From Thermoproteota archaeon (GTDB lineage: Archaea; Thermoproteota; Thermoprotei_A; Sulfolobales; Pyrodictiaceae), in contig JAADEY010000004.1 of assembly GCA_013153145.1 (NCBI GenBank), positions 1-45,507 on the forward strand: a stretch of DNA of 45,507 nt, in the 5' to 3' direction. Shown here one piece after another: positions 1 through 6,001 of this stretch. The notes beneath the pieces are model-generated. The model was not told the DNA's origin and did not search any database. It saw only the letters and a program-made list of their open reading frames with translations. Every line of letters begins with the position of its first letter. Positions within the stretch are counted from its first letter, which is position 1. The position numbers and the translations under genes were made by a program.

Positions 1-387
1 GGTGGTGCTGTTTCTGCTCCTAGTCCTCTGCCTCCTCCGCCGCCTGGCGTGTTCAGGGTGGCTGCGACGACTACTGATGGTAGGGGGGTGGAGTCGCCTA
101 TATCTCCGAGGTTTGCTAGGGGAGCGTACATAGTTGTTGTCGACCTTGCTGGGGGTGGTATAGCTGATGTGAGGGTGATGGCTAACCCGTTCGCGGGCTT
201 CCCGCATGGTGCGGGTGTGGCTTTTGCTCGGTGGCTGGTCTCCTCTGGGGTGAGGGCTGTTCTGGCTCCCCGCCTCGGCCCTAACGCGGCTATGGTTCTC
301 CGGGAGACTGGTGTGGCTGTGTATAGTGTTGCGCCGGGAGCACGGGTTATCGATGCATTGAGGTCCCTGGGGCTTGTGAGGGTGTAG
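1..387 (+). CDS. NifX/NifB-family (dinitrogenase Fe-Mo cofactor biosynthesis, COG1433) protein, possibly 5'-partial
   Basis: The last 112 residues (from a GTG at 49) form one NifX-type domain: a beta strand, SPRFARGAYIVVVD, then a small helix-strand fold with the FPHGAG turn and a GVAVY strand near the end. The family binds or carries metal-sulfur cofactors or precursors. The frame stays open to the left edge and reads a Pro/Ser/Ala-rich stretch (PLPPPPPG) just before the GTG, which looks like an interdomain linker, so the true start may lie outside the window. It ends 3 nt before the first of two MinD-ferredoxin ATPases, so the three are probably co-transcribed. Domain call is by eye; the exact cofactor is unknown. 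Confidence 0.75.
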   Translation, partial: GGAVSAPSPLPPPPPGVFRVAATTTDGRGVESPISPRFARGAYIVVVDLAGGGIADVRVMANPFAGFPHGAGVAFARWLVSSGVRAVLAPRLGPNAAMVLRETGVAVYSVAPGARVIDALRSLGLVRV

Positions 388-390
388 TGG

Positions 391-1275
391 ATGGAGGTAG
401 TGGTAGCTAGTGGTAAGGGTGGTACGGGGAAGACCTTCATAGCGTCTAACCTCACCTACTTCATCTGGCGGGAGGAGGGTGTTGCGGTAGGGGTTGATGC
501 TGATGCGGAGGCACCGGATCTCCTAGTAGCTCTGGGGGGCTCCAGGAGACGCATCAATGCCAGGGAGGTTAGGGAGTCGAGGAAGGCTAGGATAGACCCC
601 GGTAAGTGTACGGGGTGTCTGAGGTGCTTTGAGGTATGTAGGTTCAATGCCGTTGATGTTAGGGGTGGCGTGCCCAGTATTATTGAGGAGTACTGTGAGG
701 GTTGCGGCGCATGTGCCATTGCCTGCCCGGCCGGCTGCATAGACTTCTACGTGGCGAGGACGGGGTACATCAATGTTGATGAGTCTGCAGCCGGCCCCAT
801 CATCGTTACTGCCGACTTGGAGGTGGGGGGTAGGAATACGGGGGATCTAGTCTACCTAGCTAAGGAGGAGGGTAGGAGGCTAGCCTGGGAGCTCGGGGCC
901 AGGCATGTGGTGGTTGACGCGGCTGCCGGCATAGGGTGCCCGGTCATATCTAGCTTGGCTGGTGCTGACTTACTCATAGTAGTCGTTGAGCCTACACCAC
1001 CCTCCCTTAAAGGGGCTAAGAGGCTACTTGACGTCGCCGAGCAGTTTAGATTAAGGGCCTACCTGATACTGAATAAGTACGACCTTGCACCCGACTATGC
1101 TGAGAAGGTGGCCGAGGAGCTAGGTATTGAGGTGCTCGGCAGGGTCAGGTACGACAGGGTCGTGGCTGAGGCATACGCTAGCATGGAGCCCCTACTAGCG
1201 CGCGACCCGCAACACGAGGTGTCTAAGACCCTCACCTCGATCTTCAAACACCTATTGGAGTGTGTGCTGCATTGA
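391..1275 (+). CDS. MinD-superfamily P-loop ATPase with inserted ferredoxin domain (copy 1)
   Basis: Predicted ATPase of the COG1149 type, 294 aa. A deviant Walker A (SGKGGTGKT, residues 7-15) opens the MinD/ParA fold. A double [4Fe-4S] ferredoxin module is inserted at about residues 68-118, with CxxCxxCxxxC sets at Cys73/76/79/83 and Cys102/105/108/112, the second followed by Pro. The MinD fold then resumes with VVVDAAAG (Walker B-like) and NKYD. Such proteins are thought to couple ATP hydrolysis to Fe-S or metal-cofactor assembly, and in sulfate reducers they belong to the ORP complex. It starts 3 nt after the NifX-family gene and overlaps the start of copy 2. Partner and substrate are not shown by the sequence. 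Confidence 0.88.
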   Translation: MEVVVASGKGGTGKTFIASNLTYFIWREEGVAVGVDADAEAPDLLVALGGSRRRINAREVRESRKARIDPGKCTGCLRCFEVCRFNAVDVRGGVPSIIEEYCEGCGACAIACPAGCIDFYVARTGYINVDESAAGPIIVTADLEVGGRNTGDLVYLAKEEGRRLAWELGARHVVVDAAAGIGCPVISSLAGADLLIVVVEPTPPSLKGAKRLLDVAEQFRLRAYLILNKYDLAPDYAEKVAEELGIEVLGRVRYDRVVAEAYASMEPLLARDPQHEVSKTLTSIFKHLLECVLH

Positions 1276-2171
1276 CGCGGGTCGTAGCAGTAGCTGGAGG
1301 TAAGGGGGGTACTGGTAAGACCCTTGTAGCGGCTAGTATAGCGTATTTGCTGAGTAGTAGGGGCTTTAAGGTCCTCATAGTCGATGCCGACGTGGATAAC
1401 CCCTCAATCTCCTCACTATTGAGGGTTGAGTTCACAGAGGTTAAGGAGGTCACCAGCTTTAAGCCGGTGATAGATGGTGGTAGGTGCACTGGATGCGGAG
1501 AGTGTGTCAGGAACTGCCATGAGAACGCCTTAGCACTACTGCCGGGAGGCAGGGTGGTGCTTATCGAGTCCCTATGTGATGGGTGCGGCGTGTGCCAGCT
1601 TGTATGCCCGGTTGGAGCCATAACTGAGGGGAGGAGAGTGGATGGTGTGGTGAGGTATGGGAGGGAGGCGGGTGGCGCAGACCTCATAGTAGGTGAGCTG
1701 GCCCCTGGCTGCAGGAGGACGGCAGCCCTGATAACGAGGCTGATCGAGGATCATAAGGATGTCTTCAAGAAGTATGACTATGTAGTAATCGACTCCCCGC
1801 CGGGTGCTGGAGGAAGCCTTTACCCCATAATTAGGTACGCGGACACCGTAGTAGCCGTGACTGAGCCAACTCCTCTAGGGGTTAGTGACTTGAAGAAGTT
1901 CCTAGCAATGCTTGAGAAGTACTGGCAGGGCAGGAGACAAGCACTGGTAGTCATTAATAAGTATGGACTACCAAGTAAATCCTACAGAGAACTCGAAGAC
2001 CTGATCAGTGAGCATGGCCTCCGTTACGTGAAGATACCCTACAGCGACCTGGTACCAGCATCATATGTGAGGAGAGAGTTGATTGTAGCCACGCACCCGG
2101 AGAGCGAGGTGAGTAAAAGCATGAACGAGATAATCCGCTACATCGCTGCAGCAAACAATATCCCCGCATGA
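1260..2171 (+). CDS. MinD-superfamily P-loop ATPase with inserted ferredoxin domain (copy 2)
   Basis: Paralogue of the preceding gene, 303 aa from a GTG at 1260. A TTG at 1272 overlaps the upstream stop and lies 11 nt after a GGAG, so it is an equally good start. Walker A is GGKGGTGKT (about 13-21). Two cluster motifs follow at Cys76/79/82/86 and Cys106/109/112/116, then VVIDSPPG (Asp178) and the nucleotide-binding INKYG. The tandem arrangement suggests a heterodimer, as inferred for bacterial ORP3/ORP4. The gene ends 22 nt from the convergent mannosidase. Confidence 0.88.
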   Translation: MCAALTRVVAVAGGKGGTGKTLVAASIAYLLSSRGFKVLIVDADVDNPSISSLLRVEFTEVKEVTSFKPVIDGGRCTGCGECVRNCHENALALLPGGRVVLIESLCDGCGVCQLVCPVGAITEGRRVDGVVRYGREAGGADLIVGELAPGCRRTAALITRLIEDHKDVFKKYDYVVIDSPPGAGGSLYPIIRYADTVVAVTEPTPLGVSDLKKFLAMLEKYWQGRRQALVVINKYGLPSKSYRELEDLISEHGLRYVKIPYSDLVPASYVRRELIVATHPESEVSKSMNEIIRYIAAANNIPA

Positions 2172-2193
2172 ATGGAAACACCATCTTCACTCG

Positions 2194-4455
2194 TCAAGAA
2201 CTCGTCTCCAGTATCGCCATGATTGTCTTTAGGCTGTATGGTGGTATCCTTGTCTTTATGGTGTTGTTTTTGATGCTTGTTATTCTTCTCTGTGGTTGTT
2301 CCAGGAGGTTTGTCTCCCAGGCCTCCCTGATCCCCGTGGGGAGTGTTATCTCTGCCTCTGTCTCCTTGTTGTAGGGGTTGTGGAGTCTTATGATTACTGC
2401 GTCTCTCTCCTCTGCTAGTTTTAGTGCTGTGAGGTGTATTGTGTCTGGCTCTACCCTGATCTTCTCCTCTACTAGTCTTTGTAGTGGGTGCATGGTGAGC
2501 TGGTGTGCTTTTGTTGGTATTCTTGCCTGCTGCCAGTCTCCCTGGTGTGGGTGTAGTGTTATCCTGAACTTGTAGCTTCCCTTCTCGAGGACTGGTTGTT
2601 CTGCGAGTAGCTGGGGTAGCCATGGCTGGCTCCATGCTCCTTCCGGTGGTGCGCGGGGTGCTCGGAGGAGTGTTAGGCGGAGGGTGTTGCCTATGGCGTC
2701 GTATCCGTGGAGGCTTGTGGTTATCACTGCTAGTCCTTTCTCGCCGTTGCTGTAGTCTAGCCATGTGTGGAGCCATGTCTCCCATGCTGCTCTCTGGTGG
2801 AGTGTTGAGTATGGTGATGCTGGGTTTGTGCGTGTTGTGTGGCCGTATGGTTGGCCTGCTGTGACTTGTTCTGCGTAGTGGTTTAGTGTTATTGCTAGTT
2901 TGAGGAGCCTGTGTATGGTGTTCCATTCTGCCTCGATGTCTATGTGTATGTATTGTCCATGTAGGCTTATCGTCTGCCTTATTCTTACTCCGTCTCTGTG
3001 GGTGATTGTTTCGGTTACTTTGCCGTTTCCGGTCTCTATCTCTGATGCTTCTAGGCGCTGGTATTTGACTCCGTTTATGTCTTGTAGGTGGTAGAGCTCC
3101 CAGGCGTCGAAGACATAGTCTACTACCCAGCCGGGGGTTGCTGTGGCTGCCCTGGCTAGGATGGGCTCGTCCTTGTAGAGTTCTAGTCTTATTCCTGGTG
3201 GTGCTAGGTATTCTGTGCCGTCCCTAGTCTTTATGCTCTTTATCCAGCCCGTCTCCCTGTCCACCACGACCTCTAGGTGCTTGTTGTATAGTGTTATCTC
3301 GTTCCCTGTAGTCTTGGTTTCTGCGTCGCTTTCCTGGCTCCTGCTGGCCTGCTGTGGTGGTAGCCTGGCTTGTAGGGTTCTCCTCAGCTCCTCCAGCCTC
3401 TTGACCGCCGCGGTGTATGGTGTCTTGGACAGCGTGCCTGCTATTGTGTCATGGAATTGATTTGTTAGTAGTCTTCTCCAGAGGCTGCGCATCTCCTCCC
3501 GGTCGTAGGGTTTGCCGGTCTCGATGTATCTTAGTGTCTCCAGCATCTCTAGTGCTTGGAGGAGCTGTTCGCATTCATGGATTAGGTGTTTTATCTTCTG
3601 GCCGGTGGTGTATGTTCCTCGGTGGAATTGTAGGTAGAGTTCCCCGGTGTACTCGGGTATCTTGTCCCCGTAGTTCCTCTCGATGTGCTTCATGTAGCCT
3701 GTGGCTGTGCTGTGTCTTGCTTCTATGTGGCCGTGGCTCTCGGGGCTTCTTGCTAGTTCCTCTGCGTGTCTTATCATCTCCTCTGTTGGGCCTCCCCCGT
3801 GGTCGCCTTTGCCGTATACTAGGAGCATGTCCTGTATCCCGTGGCGGTGTGTGAAGACTAGGAGTTGGCGTAGCCTCTCCCTATCGTCTCCCGGGTCTCC
3901 CCAGTAGCCTCCGGGCATCTGGTAGACGAGTATTCTTGAGCCGTCGGGCGACCTCCACCAGAAGAGGTTGTAGGGGAACATGGTTGTATCGTTCCAGTTG
4001 AGCTTCTGTATGACCAGGTACCTTACACCACACCCCCGGAGGATCATTGGGAGTGTGGAGGGGAACCCGAAGCTGTCGGGGAACCAGGCGGTCACGACAT
4101 CCACTCCGAGGAGCTCCCTGAAAACCATCTTGCCGTAGAGGAACTGCCGGACAAGCGACTCCCCGGAGGGCATGTTGCAGTCGCACTCAACCCACGAGCC
4201 CCCCACGGGCTCCCAGCGGCCCTCCCTCACCCTGGCCCGGACCTCCTCGAGCAGGTCGGGGCGGTCGGCTGCGAGCCAGGTGTAGTAGAGGGCTGTGCTC
4301 TGCGCGTACGTGAAGCCCCTATAGCGCCTCATGAGCCCAAGGATCCTCTCAACAGTCTCTATGAAGACCCTCCTAGTCTCACCGATGGGCCACAACCACT
4401 CCACGTCAAGATGACTATGAGCAAGCAAGTAGAGCCTACCAAGAGGCGTGGACAA
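2194..4455 (-). CDS. Alpha-mannosidase, glycoside hydrolase family 38
   Basis: Hydrolyses alpha-mannosides; 753 aa, compact next to the roughly 1000 aa of many GH38 enzymes. Family hallmarks visible: HSHLDVEW (His15 and Asp17, zinc ligands), AWFPDSFGF with probable nucleophile Asp127, GKGDHGGGPT near 215-223, and NQFHDTIAGT near 332 carrying another zinc-ligand His. The C-terminal half is beta-rich. No signal peptide, so likely cytoplasmic, perhaps acting on glycans or imported oligosaccharides. Start is TTG at 4455, with a TATA-like element about 35 nt upstream, giving a very short leader. The 3' half of the coding strand is A/C-rich and G-poor compared with the 5' half. A GH130 gene near 43 kb is a possible functional partner. 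Confidence 0.9.
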   Translation of the reverse strand: MSTPLGRLYLLAHSHLDVEWLWPIGETRRVFIETVERILGLMRRYRGFTYAQSTALYYTWLAADRPDLLEEVRARVREGRWEPVGGSWVECDCNMPSGESLVRQFLYGKMVFRELLGVDVVTAWFPDSFGFPSTLPMILRGCGVRYLVIQKLNWNDTTMFPYNLFWWRSPDGSRILVYQMPGGYWGDPGDDRERLRQLLVFTHRHGIQDMLLVYGKGDHGGGPTEEMIRHAEELARSPESHGHIEARHSTATGYMKHIERNYGDKIPEYTGELYLQFHRGTYTTGQKIKHLIHECEQLLQALEMLETLRYIETGKPYDREEMRSLWRRLLTNQFHDTIAGTLSKTPYTAAVKRLEELRRTLQARLPPQQASRSQESDAETKTTGNEITLYNKHLEVVVDRETGWIKSIKTRDGTEYLAPPGIRLELYKDEPILARAATATPGWVVDYVFDAWELYHLQDINGVKYQRLEASEIETGNGKVTETITHRDGVRIRQTISLHGQYIHIDIEAEWNTIHRLLKLAITLNHYAEQVTAGQPYGHTTRTNPASPYSTLHQRAAWETWLHTWLDYSNGEKGLAVITTSLHGYDAIGNTLRLTLLRAPRAPPEGAWSQPWLPQLLAEQPVLEKGSYKFRITLHPHQGDWQQARIPTKAHQLTMHPLQRLVEEKIRVEPDTIHLTALKLAEERDAVIIRLHNPYNKETEAEITLPTGIREAWETNLLEQPQRRITSIKNNTIKTRIPPYSLKTIMAILETSS

Positions 4456-4486
4456 GCTACCACAGGTAGTGGGGCGTGTCTGCGGA

Positions 4487-4494
4487 GTATATTA
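4487..4494 (-). promoter_or_regulatory. TATA-like promoter of the alpha-mannosidase gene
   Basis: TAATATAC on the minus strand in otherwise G+C-rich DNA, centred about 35 nt before the TTG start. Archaeal start sites lie about 25 nt downstream of the box, so the leader would be only about 9 nt. Confidence 0.45.
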
Positions 4495-4532
4495 GACTTA
4501 ATCAGGCTTGAAAATAACCTCATGGAGGAGGC

Positions 4533-4760
4533 CTAGGTTCTTTCTCTAATTACTTCCTTATGGATGCCTATCTGCGCCACGGCCTCGGCAAGGTAGCCCT
4601 TGGGTATACTCAGGTAGGGCTGCAGTTCGGCGATGTCCACTATTTCCTCGATGTCCCTAACCTCCCTCTCTTTTATCATGTTTACCGGGTACTGTTTCTT
4701 TTCACCTATCAAGCCTCCATGCTGTAGGAAATCTTGATCAATCAGCCTCCCCGGAACCAC
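4533..4760 (-). CDS. Hypothetical 75-aa protein or gene remnant
   Basis: A frame from a GTG at 4760 encodes 75 aa with a plausible globular composition, including RDIEEIVDIAELQPYLSIP and AEAVAQIGIHKEV near the C-terminus. No family was recognised. An ATG within the frame would give only about 48 aa (MIKEREV...). No clear ribosome binding site is visible. The opposite strand has stops here. The segment sits between two divergent genes and could be the surviving 3' end of a larger gene. This frame is all that the roughly 330-nt stretch between the mannosidase and the coiled-coil gene appears to hold. Confidence 0.3.
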   Translation of the reverse strand: MVPGRLIDQDFLQHGGLIGEKKQYPVNMIKEREVRDIEEIVDIAELQPYLSIPKGYLAEAVAQIGIHKEVIRERT

Positions 4761-4782
4761 TAATGCGGGGGATTCACTGGCA

Positions 4783-5223
4783 TTGAGTGGTGCTGCTGGT
4801 AGTGTTGCTGGTGCTGTGCTTGCCGAGCTTACGAGGAGTATACTGGAGAAGGTGAGGAAGGGGGAGAAGCTGTCTACTGAGGAGATCATAGTCCTGCTGC
4901 TTGATCTAAACTACCGGCAGGTGTCTGATCTTCAGAAGCAGGTGCTGGAGCTCTACCGGCAACTTGACGCCAAGATTGAGGGGGTTAGGAGGGAGCTCTC
5001 TGATAGGATCACCGCCCTGGATAGGAAGGTTGACGGGATGCGTGGTGAGATGTTTGACCTGTATAGGCAGCTTGATAGGAAGATAGAGGCTACTAGGAGC
5101 CAGGTGGAGGAGACGCGTAGGGAGCTGCTGGTCAAGGTGGATGAGTTTAGGAGGGAGGTTAACCAGCGCTTGGACGCGGTATATCAGTTGCTTGTGAGGG
5201 CTGCTGGGCTTAGGGAGGGCTGA
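4783..5223 (+). CDS. Coiled-coil protein of unknown function with an internal 36-residue duplication
   Basis: 146 aa from TTG at 4783; GTG at 4816 is an alternative start. A short Ala/Gly N-terminus and a helix (residues 15-45) are followed by a long charged heptad-like region, about residues 45-138. LYRQLDAKIE (57-66) recurs as LYRQLDRKIE (93-102), and the blocks 57-92 and 93-128 align, pointing to a tandem duplication. No membrane segment and no known domain. It resembles the coiled-coil parts of crenarchaeal DUF3782-like proteins, but the nuclease part of those is absent. It ends 2 nt before the CCA end of the convergent tRNA-Arg. Confidence 0.6.
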   Translation: MSGAAGSVAGAVLAELTRSILEKVRKGEKLSTEEIIVLLLDLNYRQVSDLQKQVLELYRQLDAKIEGVRRELSDRITALDRKVDGMRGEMFDLYRQLDRKIEATRSQVEETRRELLVKVDEFRREVNQRLDAVYQLLVRAAGLREG

Positions 5224-5225
5224 TG

Positions 5226-5303
5226 TGGCGGGCCCGCCGGGATTTGAACCCGGGATCACCGGCTTAGAAGGCCGGCGCCCTATCCTGGCTAGGCTACGGG
5301 CCC
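5226..5303 (-). tRNA. tRNA-Arg (anticodon TCT)
   Basis: Full cloverleaf on the minus strand: acceptor GGGCCCG pairing with CGGGCCC, anticodon stem CCGGC/GCCGG around loop CTTCTAA (anticodon TCT), T arm CCGGG-TTCAAAT-CCCGG, discriminator G and an encoded CCA. No intron seen. Its 5' end overlaps the last codons of the DUF434 gene by 10 nt, so the mature 5' end is probably cut by RNase P from a joint transcript. Confidence 0.95.
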
Positions 5304-6001
5304 AGCTGTTCCTGGCACCATTCCCGGTGCTGGCTTGATAGTATCTTCCTTAAATCGGTTATTTCTTTCCTCATTATGGTTGTTATTGCTAGTGCTGCTA
5401 GGTCTAGTAGTTTCTCTACTCTTCTTGCTATGACTGTGTCTGATGATGCTACTACTGTGTTTTTTCCGCGTCTTGATCTGAGGATTATTGTTGTGTCTGC
5501 CTTCTTTGAGGTTGCTGTTATGGCCCATGGGATTAGTTGTCTTATTTTTGCTGCTGTCTGGCCGGAGTGGGGTATTGCTGAGTCTATGACTATTATTGTC
5601 TTGTGTGGGTTGAGCCTCTTGATTGCCTCTGCTAGTATCCTGTATACTGTTGTGTCTCTTGGTGTTGGCTTTGTTGCTCCTAGTGCTGAGTCTCTTGTTA
5701 GGCCGTCTGTGCATCTTGCCACTAGGTGGTGGGTTTCCATGAGTGTTGCCTTGATTGGTGAGGCTTGGTTTGGTAGGTCTATGATTAGTGTCTTTCCGGC
5801 TGCTTCTCGTGGCTCTATGATCTTCCTTAGTGTCTCCTTTGACTCTGTTGGTGGGTGGATGCAGCGTTTTAGGAAGGCTTTCTCCTCGGCTGTGAGCTTG
5901 TAGGTTGCTGCTAGTAGTGCTAGTATCCTGTCCCTGTGGCGGTGGCCTCTGGCGAGGAGGGTGTAGTAGTCGTAGGCTGCTGCTTCTAGTTCTCTGCGCA
6001 T
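5294..6001 (-). CDS. DUF434 (DUF5616) conserved archaeal protein
   Basis: 235 aa from an ATG at 6001, preceded by GGAGGAG about 10 nt away. It overlaps the 3' end of alaS by 16 nt, so it is probably translationally coupled. The helical N-terminus (ELEAAAYDYYTLLARGHR) leads into KTLIIDLPNQ and TIIVIDSAIPHSGQ, the alternating strand-helix pattern of DUF434 with conserved acidic residues (a nuclease-like appearance, function not established). The open frame continues upstream inside alaS, but that part is a shadow. The stop codon lies inside the tRNA-Arg acceptor region. The coding strand is very A/C-rich. Confidence 0.75.
   Translation of the reverse strand: MRRELEAAAYDYYTLLARGHRHRDRILALLAATYKLTAEEKAFLKRCIHPPTESKETLRKIIEPREAAGKTLIIDLPNQASPIKATLMETHHLVARCTDGLTRDSALGATKPTPRDTTVYRILAEAIKRLNPHKTIIVIDSAIPHSGQTAAKIRQLIPWAITATSKKADTTIILRSRRGKNTVVASSDTVIARRVEKLLDLAALAITTIMRKEITDLRKILSSQHREWCQEQLGP

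Noticed and set aside
2138-2926. 262-aa minus-strand frame in the GH38 region
   Set aside because: Out of frame with GH38, very rich in Thr, Pro, His and Asn, a typical shadow of this codon use.
4783-5223. DUF3782/PD-(D/E)XK nuclease identity for the coiled-coil protein
   Set aside because: Only the coiled-coil part resembles such proteins; no nuclease motif is present.
5376-5903. Hydrophobic 175-aa frame on the plus strand opposite DUF434
   Set aside because: Antisense shadow of an A/C-rich gene; hydrophobicity comes from the T-rich complement.
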